Source of the DNA: Acidobacteriota bacterium
GTDB taxonomy: Bacteria; Acidobacteriota; Terriglobia; Terriglobales; Acidobacteriaceae
Direction of reading: 5' to 3'
Assembly: GCA_021793595.1 (NCBI GenBank)
Contig: JAJYSL010000025.1
Coordinates: 12,452 to 35,081, forward strand
Length of the DNA: 22,630 nt
Part shown: piece by piece, positions 1 to 8,050 of the stretch
Layout: every line of letters begins with the position of its first letter
How positions within the stretch are numbered: position 1 is the first letter of the stretch
Program-made: the position numbers and the translations under genes
Notes under the pieces: model-generated
Databases searched by the model: none
Told to the model about the DNA's origin: nothing
What the model saw: the letters and a program-made list of their open reading frames with translations, nothing else

Positions 1-1288
1 TCTCGTTCATGTCGCGCCGCATCACGGATTCAATCAGCAGGAACAGGATCATTCCACCATCCAGGATGGGAATCGGCAGCAGGTTCAAAACGCCCAACTG
101 GACGCTGATGAAAGCTGTCCACGCCAACATTGGCGACCATCCAGGCATCGATACAACGTAGCCTGTCTGGCGCGCAATTCCGACCGGACCACTCAGGGTC
201 CTGGCCGACATTTGATGGGTGACGACACGACGCAGCACGTCTATCAGCATTGTCGATTCGTTCACGCATTCCTTGACGGCCTTGGAAAACGCCTGCGGCA
301 GCGATAGCCGCTCAATGTGCGAAGGCGGCGGTTCTGTGCTGAATCCGATCTGGTACCGGGGCTGTCCGTCCGGGCCCGTTGTTTTCTGGGGCGTCACCGT
401 CAATGTGCCTGGCTTTCCATTGCGGAGAATCGACAATGAGACTGGTTTGTCGCCGTTATGTTGCAGATACAGCACCATCGACGGCAGCGAATGCAGGCGG
501 ATTCCGTCTACGGAGACAATCTCGTCCCCAGACTTGAGGCCGGCCTTCGCACCCGGCATGCTCGGTTCCACGATGGAGACTTTTAGCGGCTTCTTCTGGA
601 TCTCCGGTGTTAGTCCAATGTCTCCGAGGCTGAAGTTGTCCGGATTCGAGGGGGATTTCAGAAACAGGGACGAATCCTTCTGCTCGCCATCCTGCTGCTG
701 CACTGTGATCGGCACGGTGTGGTTCAAATTCAGCACCGAGCGCTCCATGACCTGATCCCAATTGGGATTCTCGACGGTGTCGAAACGAAGGATGCGATCG
801 CCGTGCTGTAATCCTGCCTTGGAGGCTACCGAATTTGGCACGATATAGTCGATGACGGCCGGATCTCTGAGGTAGTTCTGGACCTCGTTGTGCCCGATGT
901 ACACGGCAGTCATCAAAAAGATTGCCAGCAGAAAATTAGCGGCTGGACCCGCGCAGGCAATCAGTATGCGCTGCCAGCGGGGTTTTGAATTCAGGTCGCC
1001 GGGATCGCGCGTTGCAGCGACCGGTGCGCTCCCGCCGCTTATGGGTATCGTTCCGTCGCCGCCCAGCTCGCCTGCCATCTTCACGTAACCGCCCAGCGGC
1101 AGCAGGCTGATGCGATAGTCAGTATCGCCGCGGCGAAAGCCGAACAGGCGCTTGCCAAATCCAATGGAAAAAGTCTCGACGCGCACGCCGAAGAACTTGG
1201 CCACGGCAAAGTGACCGAACTCGTGCACCAGCACCAGCACGCCGAGGACAACAAGCATGGAAACCGTACTTATGAAGGCAAATGACAT
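1..1288 (-). CDS. rseP: RseP-family site-2 zinc metalloprotease, C-terminus cut by window edge
   Basis: Intramembrane protease of the RseP/RasP type, which cleaves membrane-bound anti-sigma factors and remnant signal peptides in the inner membrane. I translated it directly from the minus strand. It starts with ATG at 1288 (MSFAFISTVSML), 30 bases after the dxr stop. The zinc-binding HEFGH motif is at residues 22-26 in the first membrane helix. Two PDZ-like regions follow; the second contains GLKSGDEIVSVDG. The second catalytic motif NLLPIPILDGG ends near residue 412, with the zinc-ligand Asp at about 410. About 429 codons are present without a stop. The family is usually about 420-460 aa, so only the last residues are missing. 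It is the last visible gene of the uppS-cdsA-dxr-rseP series, an order common in many bacteria, and is probably co-transcribed. The start has no strong Shine-Dalgarno, but the motif spacing supports it. Confidence 0.93.
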   Translation of the reverse strand, partial: MSFAFISTVSMLVVLGVLVLVHEFGHFAVAKFFGVRVETFSIGFGKRLFGFRRGDTDYRISLLPLGGYVKMAGELGGDGTIPISGGSAPVAATRDPGDLNSKPRWQRILIACAGPAANFLLAIFLMTAVYIGHNEVQNYLRDPAVIDYIVPNSVASKAGLQHGDRILRFDTVENPNWDQVMERSVLNLNHTVPITVQQQDGEQKDSSLFLKSPSNPDNFSLGDIGLTPEIQKKPLKVSIVEPSMPGAKAGLKSGDEIVSVDGIRLHSLPSMVLYLQHNGDKPVSLSILRNGKPGTLTVTPQKTTGPDGQPRYQIGFSTEPPPSHIERLSLPQAFSKAVKECVNESTMLIDVLRRVVTHQMSARTLSGPVGIARQTGYVVSMPGWSPMLAWTAFISVQLGVLNLLPIPILDGGMILFLLIESVMRRDMNE

Positions 1289-1318
1289 GCTGATTTGGGA
1301 GTATCCGTTCTCTGGTTT

Positions 1319-2488
1319 TTACGCTCTCTGGTCCTTCGCGAGCAACTCGCGGGCGGCGACCCGTGCCCGTTCATCTGCATCCAGCACTTCCGCTATGGTG
1401 GCAGGATGCTGGTGCGGCGTCTGCCGCAGCACATCTTCAATTGTACGCGGTATGGCAGGGAAGGGGATGCGTTTTGACAGGAAGGCCTCCACCGCGATTT
1501 CATCCGCTGCATTCAGTGCGATGCAGTGCTCGCCTCCAATTTCCGCCGCCTCATATGCCAACCGAAGGCAAGGGAATCGCTCCAGATCCGGCGGGGAAAA
1601 ATCCAGCTCCGCCAGGCTGCGCATATCAAAAGTCAGATCAGAGGGAATACGCTCCGGATAGGTCAATGCATACAGGATCGGCAGCCGCATATCCGTCACC
1701 GAAAGCTGGGCCAGAATGCTGCCATCGACAAATTCCACCAGCGAGTGAATGGTCGATTGTGGATGCACCGTCACACGCACAGCGCTGGGCGGCAGGTTGA
1801 ACAAGCGACAGGCCTCAATGATCTCCAGACCCTTGTTCAACATGGTGGCGGAATCAATGGTAATGCGCTGGCCCATCACCCACGTAGGATGACGCAAGGC
1901 TTGTTCCACGGTTATTTTTGCAAATTCTTCCAGTGGCGTCGTGCGAAATGGACCACCGGAGGCCGTCAGCCAGATGGCGCGTACTTCCTGTGGCGCGCCG
2001 CCACGCATACATTGATGGATGGCGTTGTGCTCGCTGTCGATGGGCAGAATCATCACCTTGCGGCGGCGCGCTTCTTCGATCAGGATTTCGCCCGCGGCCA
2101 CCAGGCATTCCTTATTTGCGACTCCGATGGTTTTGCCGGCTTGAATCGCGGCGTAGGTCGCTTCCAGACCGGCGACACCGACGATGGCGCTCACCACAAA
2201 GTCGACCTCCGGCAAAGTGGCCGCATGAACTGTGCCCGCCGATCCATAGACAACTTCTACGCCGGAAATGCCAGCGGCGGGTAGTTGTTGCAGCAAGCTT
2301 TCCGCCAGTGTTTCATCGGCGACGGATACCACTCGGGGTCGCCAGCGCTGACACTGCTCCAGGATGGTGTCCAGATTTCGGCCGGCGGCCAGGCTGACCA
2401 CGGTGAATCGCTCCGGATAGCTTTCGACAATGCGCAGCGTGCTCTGGCCAATGCTGCCGGTAGAACCGAGAATTGCAAGATTTTTCAA
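1319..2488 (-). CDS. dxr: 1-deoxy-D-xylulose 5-phosphate reductoisomerase (TTG start)
   Basis: First committed enzyme of the MEP isoprenoid pathway: it converts DXP to MEP with NADPH and a divalent metal in the cytoplasm. The NADPH-binding GSTGSIG is at residues 8-14. The metal ligands appear as D151 and E153 in LPIDSEHNAIHQ and E222 in MLNKGLE. The loop LTASGGPF is at 174-181 and PQSTIHSLVEF at 243-253. The protein is 389 aa; the E. coli enzyme is 398 aa. I chose TTG at 2488 because the conserved N-terminus (KNLAILGSTGS) begins there and AGGAAA lies just upstream. A longer reading back to 2707 would add 73 unrelated residues and overlap cdsA. It sits 46 bases after cdsA and 30 before rseP, probably in one transcript. 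Confidence 0.95.
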   Translation of the reverse strand: MKNLAILGSTGSIGQSTLRIVESYPERFTVVSLAAGRNLDTILEQCQRWRPRVVSVADETLAESLLQQLPAAGISGVEVVYGSAGTVHAATLPEVDFVVSAIVGVAGLEATYAAIQAGKTIGVANKECLVAAGEILIEEARRRKVMILPIDSEHNAIHQCMRGGAPQEVRAIWLTASGGPFRTTPLEEFAKITVEQALRHPTWVMGQRITIDSATMLNKGLEIIEACRLFNLPPSAVRVTVHPQSTIHSLVEFVDGSILAQLSVTDMRLPILYALTYPERIPSDLTFDMRSLAELDFSPPDLERFPCLRLAYEAAEIGGEHCIALNAADEIAVEAFLSKRIPFPAIPRTIEDVLRQTPHQHPATIAEVLDADERARVAARELLAKDQRA

Positions 2489-2534
2489 GTATTTTCCTGA
2501 TGTAGTTTCTTCAACGTCTGTAGCGAACCTCGCC

Positions 2535-3359
2535 TCAATAGGCCTGCCGCAACAGCAGTGCATACCACAACACTGGGAGCGCCAGCAGCAACGCGTCAAT
2601 GCGATCGAGCATACCGCCATGTCCCGGCAGCAATGTGCCGGAATCCTTGACGCCTGCGCCCCGCTTGATGGCCGATTCCAGCAGATCGCCGATCTGTGCC
2701 GCCACATTCAACAAGATTGCCATGCCGGTCCAATACCACCATGGTTGAGCATAGAACAACAGCTCGATGCCACGGCGATAGAGATGGCTCCCAAGATAGA
2801 CGATTCCCAGCCCAGCCGCGATGCTGCCTATGACTGATCCGGCAGCGCCCTCCCAGGTTTTCTTCGGGCTGAGTTGGGGCGCCATTGGATGGCGGCCTAT
2901 CGAACGCCCTACATAGAGCGCCACAATGTCGCCGGCCCACACCACCACCAGCAGGAATAGCAGCAGGGAAGTGCCGTTTTCCTGCATCGTTAACAAAGGA
3001 GCAAACACCAGCGGCAGCGCCACATAGATCAAGCCAAAAAATCCAGCAGCCGCATCGGGCAAAACTCGTTCCAATGGCGAACGCAGCGAGCAAACAGCCA
3101 GCAGCGTCAATGCGGAAATGCCTACGGCCGCCAACAATAACGGGGGTGTCCAGTACGCCACCGCAAACAAGGCGGCGCAGCAGGCAAGCACCAGCCAACG
3201 CGGAACCCGCGCGCCCGATGCGTCCGCCAGCACCAGATACTCATAAAGCGCCAGCTCTGCGATGATCCATGCCGCCAACAACTGCAGCCACAACGGACCC
3301 CACAGGATTAACGCCAGCACCAGCGGAATTAAGATGACCGCCGTCAGAATACGTTTCAT
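2535..3359 (-). CDS. cdsA: Phosphatidate cytidylyltransferase (CDP-diacylglycerol synthase)
   Basis: Integral membrane enzyme making CDP-diacylglycerol from CTP and phosphatidic acid, the branch point of bacterial phospholipid synthesis. The 274-aa protein is very hydrophobic, with about seven or eight predicted membrane segments. Near the C-terminus it carries the complete family signature over residues 229-255: S229, K232-R233, K238-D239, then PGHGG (245-249) and D252, R253, D255. SPKKTWEG (164-171) and a WAGD motif (141-144) are also typical. I chose ATG at 3359 (MKRILTAVILIPL), which starts directly at the first membrane helix. A GTG start at 3395 would add 12 polar residues. The gene lies between uppS and dxr on the same strand, with 185 bases separating it from uppS, so an internal promoter there is possible. 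Confidence 0.95.
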   Translation of the reverse strand: MKRILTAVILIPLVLALILWGPLWLQLLAAWIIAELALYEYLVLADASGARVPRWLVLACCAALFAVAYWTPPLLLAAVGISALTLLAVCSLRSPLERVLPDAAAGFFGLIYVALPLVFAPLLTMQENGTSLLLFLLVVVWAGDIVALYVGRSIGRHPMAPQLSPKKTWEGAAGSVIGSIAAGLGIVYLGSHLYRRGIELLFYAQPWWYWTGMAILLNVAAQIGDLLESAIKRGAGVKDSGTLLPGHGGMLDRIDALLLALPVLWYALLLRQAY

Positions 3360-3544
3360 TGCACCGAGTTCTCTCTGCCTGCCGTGTGTAGGCACAAGGG
3401 ATGACTGTGCCTCAGGATGGATTGAGTCTGATGACCATTATCGTATGAATGGAGAAACCGCGCAGCGATTTTCAGGGGTGTAGATCTCAGAGATCCGGCA
3501 GGCGGTTGTTCACGGAATGATTTCGAACTGATCGACAAAACGGT

Positions 3545-4429
3545 CTAGCGCACGAGGACTTGTTCCGGCTCGACAGGCTTTAATTTCGGCGAATTGCCAA
3601 GGCCGCCGAAGCGGCGCTCGCGGCATTGATACTCGCGAATTGCATCGAGGAAATGCTTGCCGCGAAAGTCGGGCCAGAAACGATCAGTTACATAGATTTC
3701 TGAATACGCAATCTGCCAGAGCAGAAAATTGCTGATGCGCATTTCGCCGCTGGTACGGATGACCAGGTCCGGATCGGGCATGTGTGCGGTGTAAAGCGCC
3801 TGGGAGATGTGCTGTTCGTTGAATTTCGACAGCAGCTCTTCAAGAGAAAATGAGCCGCTTTGCTCGGCGGCGATTTTGCGCAACGCATCCTTCACGGCGT
3901 CGACTATCTCCACCCGCGCGCCGTAGTTCAAGGCCAGCGTCAGCGTGGTGCCGGTGTTGCGCGCGGTCTGCTCGGAAGCCCATTGCATGGTCTCCTGCAC
4001 TTCCTGCGGCAGGTCTTTTATGCGGCCAATGTAGGCAATCCGGACGTTGTTATCGTTCATCCGTTTGACGTTGTTCACCAGGTAGGTGCGCAGCAGTCGC
4101 ATCAGGAAACTGACTTCTGTTTCCGGGCGGCGCAGGTTGTTTTCCAGCGAGAACGCGTAGAGCGTCAGCCATGGCAGGTCAATCCGCGAGGCGGTCTCGA
4201 CAACATACTGCACGGATTCCGCGCCTTGTTGATGGCCAAAGAATCGCTGGAGACGCCGCTGACCCGCCCATCGTCCATTGCCATCCATGATGATGGCGAT
4301 GTGCTGCGGCAATTGCTCGGGATCCAGCTGCCGATAGATGGCAAGCTCCTCCGCGGGCAATTCATGAATTCGGCTGGGTCCGGTTGCGCTGGACAAGGGG
4401 AATACCTCGACTTGCTTCGACCGTAGCAT
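3545..4429 (-). CDS. uppS: Undecaprenyl diphosphate synthase (cis-prenyltransferase)
   Basis: Cytoplasmic cis-prenyltransferase that extends farnesyl-PP with isopentenyl-PP to undecaprenyl-PP, the lipid carrier for peptidoglycan and O-antigen. The catalytic motif IAIIMDGNGRWA is at residues 44-55, with the metal-binding Asp at 49. The later conserved block RTSGEMRISNFLLWQ and the C-terminal FRGKHFLDAI and ERRFGG match the family. Starting at ATG 4429 the protein is 294 aa, about 40 residues longer at the N-terminus than E. coli UppS. A GTG at 4480 would add 17 more residues; neither start has a good Shine-Dalgarno. It is the first enzyme gene of the minus-strand envelope/isoprenoid series and uses the product of the MEP pathway encoded next to it by dxr. 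Confidence 0.94.
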   Translation of the reverse strand: MLRSKQVEVFPLSSATGPSRIHELPAEELAIYRQLDPEQLPQHIAIIMDGNGRWAGQRRLQRFFGHQQGAESVQYVVETASRIDLPWLTLYAFSLENNLRRPETEVSFLMRLLRTYLVNNVKRMNDNNVRIAYIGRIKDLPQEVQETMQWASEQTARNTGTTLTLALNYGARVEIVDAVKDALRKIAAEQSGSFSLEELLSKFNEQHISQALYTAHMPDPDLVIRTSGEMRISNFLLWQIAYSEIYVTDRFWPDFRGKHFLDAIREYQCRERRFGGLGNSPKLKPVEPEQVLVR

Positions 4430-4551
4430 AGTGCGAAGAGGGGTCGCAAATTGGATGCGGGCAGGTCTGCCATCGGCCACGGTGTCGATAAGAATTATCG
4501 TGGCTGCACTTGATTAGCGGCGTGGTCTTAAGCCTGCTGGGGGAGCAGGTT

Positions 4552-5088
4552 CTAGGCCGTTCGGCGGCCGCCGCTTGCCATCTCACGAATATGACCCAGC
4601 ACCATGGCGCGATGCAGGTTGTCGAGTCCAGAGGCCCATTGTGCGATTTCCGACAGGAAAGAATCTTCCATCATGGTTGCAATTTCGCGTTCTCGCTCAT
4701 ACCGCGCGTCATGCACCATTTCGGACATGGGAACTGCTAAGGCGTTGGCCAGCCGCTGCAGGCTCGAGAGGGTGGGCATAGCGCGACCATTCTCGATCTT
4801 CGAGATGTAGGTGCGCGGTACCTCCAGCCGGGCTGCGAGCTGCCGTTGGCTTAAGTGTCGGGCATTGCGAATTTCTCGCAGGCGCACGGCCACTTTGGAT
4901 TGCCGGTTTCCCGGCACAGGTGTCCCCATCACTTCAACGGGGGAGGACACTACGGATTCGGGTTCTGCCACTTCCAGGGGTTTCTTGCAGCGTCGGCACA
5001 ACAAATTGCTGGTGCTAAATTGCACCAGACCGCAGCGATCGCAACGTAGAACCTCCCTTGAAGCAACGGGAGCCATCATAGTTGCCAT
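4552..5088 (-). CDS. Zinc-ribbon plus XRE-type HTH transcriptional regulator
   Basis: Putative DNA-binding regulator of 178 aa. The N-terminus has two CxxC knuckles (C16/C19 and C31/C34), as in a zinc ribbon. A low-complexity linker is followed by a Cro/C1-type helix-turn-helix at about residues 67-125, with LSQRQLAARLEVPRTYISKIENGRAMPTL as separate recognisable helices. The C-terminal 50 residues are helical and charged, perhaps for dimerisation. The ATG at 5088 is preceded by AT-rich sequence without a clear Shine-Dalgarno; ATG codons at 5079 and 5076 are alternatives. It is upstream of uppS on the same strand, 122 bases away, and divergent from the HD-domain gene. Control of either neighbour is possible but not shown by the sequence. 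I do not recognise a named gene. Confidence 0.85.
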   Translation of the reverse strand: MATMMAPVASREVLRCDRCGLVQFSTSNLLCRRCKKPLEVAEPESVVSSPVEVMGTPVPGNRQSKVAVRLREIRNARHLSQRQLAARLEVPRTYISKIENGRAMPTLSSLQRLANALAVPMSEMVHDARYEREREIATMMEDSFLSEIAQWASGLDNLHRAMVLGHIREMASGGRRTA

Positions 5089-5267
5089 AAATTAGTTTAC
5101 GGAGGCCAGAGCTGACATCCGTCGCGTACACACGGCACGCGCCTTTTGATAACTTGCTTGGAAATCAGCAACTTGTCAAGACAAAAATGAAGAAAAGTCT
5201 GAAATACGCAAAATATCCGCAAAAATGCCTCGAATTTCGTGGATCATCAGATGAGGAGATGCGCCAG

Positions 5268-5948
5268 ATGACCGAAGCAATGCCAATTCCTTCACCCGGC
5301 GATAGATCGCTGGAATCGCTGACAACTGAAGGTACCCAAGTCCAAACCTATGATCGCGAAGCAGCCTGGCGTTTGCTGAATCAGTACACCCAGTCTGCCA
5401 GTTTGCTGAAACACGCACTCACTGTCGAGGTCTGTGTTCGAGCCTACGGCGAGCAACGCGCTACTGAGCTCGGCCTGACGCCGGACGAAGCCCGCACCCT
5501 GCTCGAGACCTACGCTATCACCGGCCTGCTGCATGACTTCGACTACGAGAGATATCCCTCGGCCGAAGAACATCCTTGGATTGGCAATCGCATCCTGACC
5601 GAGCAAGGGTGGCCGGAAGAGGTGCGCCATGCCATTCTAGGCCATGCGGAATACACCCACACGCCCCGCGAGTCACATCTGGACAAAGTCCTGTTTGCCT
5701 GTGATGAGTTGGCTGGATTCCTGACCGCGAATGCCCTGGTCAAGCCCACGAAATCGATCCGAGATGTCAATGTGCCGTCTGTGCTGAAAAAGATGAAAGA
5801 CAAGGCATTTGCCCGTGGCGTGAACCGGGATGACATTGTTGTTGGCGCAGCGGAGCTCGGCGTCCCGCTGCCGGACCATATCGCGTTTTGCCTGGCAGCG
5901 ATGCAGCGGCACGCGGAAGAATTGGGACTAGCCGGTACGACACCGTAG
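5268..5948 (+). CDS. HD-domain (HDIG-type) hydrolase
   Basis: Predicted metal-dependent phosphohydrolase of the small single-domain HD family; the substrate is unknown. The 226-aa protein has LLKHALTVE (H49), the central HD doublet in GLLHDFDYERYP (H89-D90), EHPWIGNRIL (H102) and AILGHAEYTH, which together give the usual metal-ligand set. Downstream VLKKMKDKAFARGVNRDDI is a conserved block of this subfamily. I chose ATG 5268 because GAGGAG lies nine bases upstream. In-frame starts at TTG 5154, ATG 5187 and ATG 5259 would add up to 38 residues that do not resemble the family. It is transcribed divergently from the zinc-ribbon regulator, across a 179-base intergenic region with no clear promoter. 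Confidence 0.88.
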   Translation: MTEAMPIPSPGDRSLESLTTEGTQVQTYDREAAWRLLNQYTQSASLLKHALTVEVCVRAYGEQRATELGLTPDEARTLLETYAITGLLHDFDYERYPSAEEHPWIGNRILTEQGWPEEVRHAILGHAEYTHTPRESHLDKVLFACDELAGFLTANALVKPTKSIRDVNVPSVLKKMKDKAFARGVNRDDIVVGAAELGVPLPDHIAFCLAAMQRHAEELGLAGTTP

Positions 5949-6037
5949 GCTCGAAAGCTCAGATAGGGATCGGCACCGGGAATTGCCCTAATGTTTCCCT
6001 CCAAACCGCCGATGAATCCGGCAGGAGGATTTACCCC

Positions 6038-6223
6038 ATGCTGAGTCCCATCTCGATGCAGTCCATGCCCGTTCAACAGGCCCTGCCAGTGCAGGTCAAA
6101 CCCCAGGCTGCGCCCGCCGCTTCAGCTTCCAGCCAGCCCGCAAGTCTGCCGCCCGACACTGTCAGCCTCAGTTCGCAAGCCCACGCTGCCGCCGGCCACG
6201 ATGGTGACGGCGACGGCCACTAA
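6038..6223 (+). CDS. Small Pro/Ala/Ser-rich protein of unknown function (61 aa)
   Basis: Short reading frame with an excellent AGGAGG nine bases before ATG 6038, which is the main reason to believe it is translated. The 61-aa product is low-complexity and has no membrane segment: a Met/Gln/Pro-rich start (MLSPISMQSMPVQQ), an Ala/Ser/Pro middle, the phrase PDTVSLSSQAHA and the acidic/His tail HDGDGDGH. The tail could bind metal. The DTVSLSSQA phrase vaguely recalls N-terminal parts of some flagellar regulators (FlgM-like), but the C-terminal sigma-binding half is absent, so I do not assign that function. It lies 90 bases after the HD-domain gene and 166 bases before the aquaporin. Confidence 0.5.
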   Translation: MLSPISMQSMPVQQALPVQVKPQAAPAASASSQPASLPPDTVSLSSQAHAAAGHDGDGDGH

Positions 6224-6389
6224 ACGAGTCGGAGAAATCCAGGACAATTTCAACCGCTCAACTATCCCACCTTTGCCTCATAAAAGTGGGGTAATGGGCC
6301 TGTTATGCTTGTTTTTTCATAGTGCCTCCGTATCCATCGGGTGTATATTCAGATGATTTCCTGGTTGATTCCCTTCCGGAGGATTCTTA

Positions 6390-7145
6390 ATGAAAAAGTA
6401 TTTTGCAGAGCTAGTCGGCACATTCGTTCTGGTATTTGGCGGGGTTGGCAGCGCTGTATTTGCCGGCAAGCATATTGGCTTTGAAGGTGTCGCCTTTGCC
6501 TTCGGATTGTCGCTGCTGGCCATGGTCTATACGATCGGTCCCATTTCCGGTTGCCACGTCAATCCCGCTGTCACCTTTGGGGTATTGCTCTCGAAAAAGA
6601 TCGGCGGCAAAGATGCCGTTATGTATGTCATTGCTCAAATTATTGGGGCGGTTATTGCGGCAGCACTTATCCTGGCGATTGCGCGCGGAATTCCGGGCGG
6701 CTATCATGCGTCCGTCAGTGGTCTGGGCGCCGATGGTTACGGGACGCATTCTCCCGACCTCTACAGCCTGCAGGCCGCCTTCATTGCGGAAGTCATTCTG
6801 ACAGCATTCCTGGTTCTGACCGTGCTGGGAGCCACGGACATCAAGGCTCCTGTCGGCTTTGCCGGCCTGGCGATCGGCCTGGTTCTCACCTTGATTCACC
6901 TGGTTGGCATCCCCGTCGACAATACCTCGGTCAACCCGGCGCGCAGCATTGGCCCAGCCCTTTTCGTTGGAGGATGGGCGATTCAGCAGCTCTGGCTCTT
7001 CATCGTCGCACCCCTTATTGGGGGTGCCATTGCCGCAGGTATTTATTCGGTGATTCGTACTCCGGAAGAGCGCCCCATTACCACCCGCACGGCAGAACGC
7101 TCCCTGGCTAGCCAACAGCAGGAGCGCGGCCGTCACTCGGCATAG
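6390..7145 (+). CDS. aqpZ: Aquaporin Z-type water channel
   Basis: MIP-family channel of 251 aa with six membrane helices. Both NPA boxes are present: GCHVNPAVT (N58-A60) and NTSVNPARS (N182-A184). The selectivity-filter positions match water-specific AqpZ (F43, H174, T183 and R189 in E. coli) as F38, H170, T179 and R185, so it should pass water rather than glycerol. TTCCGGAGGATTCTTA gives a strong ribosome binding site before ATG 6390. The last 30 residues are a polar cytoplasmic tail rich in Arg, Glu and Gln. A strong hairpin follows at 7171-7199, then a secreted carbonic anhydrase on the same strand. Confidence 0.96.
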   Translation: MKKYFAELVGTFVLVFGGVGSAVFAGKHIGFEGVAFAFGLSLLAMVYTIGPISGCHVNPAVTFGVLLSKKIGGKDAVMYVIAQIIGAVIAAALILAIARGIPGGYHASVSGLGADGYGTHSPDLYSLQAAFIAEVILTAFLVLTVLGATDIKAPVGFAGLAIGLVLTLIHLVGIPVDNTSVNPARSIGPALFVGGWAIQQLWLFIVAPLIGGAIAAGIYSVIRTPEERPITTRTAERSLASQQQERGRHSA

Positions 7146-7170
7146 CTGGATTCGATTCCCAGCAGCCACC

Positions 7171-7199
7171 GCCCGCTCTTTGCCACGCAAAGAGCGGGC
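7171..7199 (+). terminator. Strong 12-bp hairpin after aqpZ
   Basis: Perfect 12-bp inverted repeat GCCCGCTCTTTG (7171-7182) and CAAAGAGCGGGC (7188-7199) with a 5-base loop. It starts 25 bases after the aqpZ stop. No T-tract follows on the plus strand, so it may terminate weakly, protect the 3' end, or only attenuate read-through into the carbonic anhydrase gene. Confidence 0.6.
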
Positions 7200-7287
7200 A
7201 CTATCCTCGTTCAACCATCGAGTGAGCTTCCCGTCGCAGAGAAAGCGAATGGTATGCGCCGGAACTCATGGCCAGGGAGCCGGTTCC

Positions 7288-8031
7288 ATGTCAGACTCAA
7301 GGTTATCCAGTCCCACGCTGGCATCCACTCAGGCTGCCCAGCAGTCGCGTCGAAATTTCCTGTGCGGTTCTGCAGCCGCCGTTGCTGGCATTGTGACCGC
7401 TGGAGTCGTCGTCGAAACGGCCCACGGTTTTCTTCGTCCGTATTCCGTGTTGGCGCAGTCGACGCTGACGCCGGATGCTGCGTTGAAGGAGTTGATGGAT
7501 GGCAATCGTCGCTTCGTCAGTGGAAAAACGACTGCACACGAACATGACTTGACGATTTTGAAGCACAACCTGGAAGAAAAGCAGGAACCGTACGCTGCCG
7601 TGCTTTCCTGCGCAGATTCTCGCGTTCCGGTGGAGATTGTGTTCGATCAGACCATCGGCCATCTGTTCGTGACGCGTGTTGCCGGCAACGTCATCACGCC
7701 GGAGATCATCGGCAGCCTGGAGTATGGAGTCGCGGTGCTCGGCACCAAGGTGATTCTGGTCCTGGGCCACAGCAATTGCGGCGCGGTGAAGGCAGCCGTC
7801 GCGGGCAAATCCGTGCCCGGACAGATCAGTGTGCTGTACCCGCACATTCAACCTGCAGTCGACGAGGCGGGCCACGACTATAAAGCCGTCACCAAAGCGA
7901 ATGCTAAAATCCAGGCCACGCTGCTGAGCCAGGCATCCACCGTGGTCGCTGAAAAAATCAAGGAAGGTCAACTGAAAGTGATCGCCGGCTATTACGACAT
8001 CGGCAGCGGCGCGGTAACGCTGCTGCCCTAG
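7288..8031 (+). CDS. Beta-class carbonic anhydrase with Tat signal peptide
   Basis: Zinc enzyme interconverting CO2 and bicarbonate. The 247-aa protein begins with a twin-arginine signal: SRRNFLCGSAAAVAG at 20-34 (R21, R22 then Phe-Leu), a hydrophobic stretch to about 42, and a possible signal-peptidase site near VLAQS (about 54-58). This predicts export in a folded state. The mature part has the beta-CA zinc motifs SCADSR (C108, D110, R112) and GHSNCGA (H161, C164). I chose ATG 7288, preceded by AGGGAG with good spacing; the frame is open further upstream (7249, 7180), but those starts would put 13-36 residues before the Tat motif. Downstream it converges with the two-TM protein gene. Confidence 0.92.
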   Translation: MSDSRLSSPTLASTQAAQQSRRNFLCGSAAAVAGIVTAGVVVETAHGFLRPYSVLAQSTLTPDAALKELMDGNRRFVSGKTTAHEHDLTILKHNLEEKQEPYAAVLSCADSRVPVEIVFDQTIGHLFVTRVAGNVITPEIIGSLEYGVAVLGTKVILVLGHSNCGAVKAAVAGKSVPGQISVLYPHIQPAVDEAGHDYKAVTKANAKIQATLLSQASTVVAEKIKEGQLKVIAGYYDIGSGAVTLLP

Positions 8032-8050
8032 AAATCGCCTGCGGATCGTT

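Noticed and set aside
1526..2284. 252-codon plus-strand frame opposite dxr
   Set aside because: It is an antisense shadow of a gene with all catalytic residues; composition (His, Gln, Gly) is typical of reversed coding sequence.
2489..2707. N-terminal extension of Dxr
   Set aside because: It overlaps cdsA in another frame and precedes the NADPH-binding motif by far too many residues.
5949..6037. Leader before the 61-aa protein considered as a structured RNA
   Set aside because: Only a short GCCG/CGGC stem could be seen; no conserved riboswitch elements.
6266..6293. Weak hairpin CCCAC..GTGGG and a later T-run upstream of aqpZ, considered as a terminator or riboswitch
   Set aside because: The stem is short and interrupted, the T-run is not adjacent, and no known riboswitch core could be recognised.
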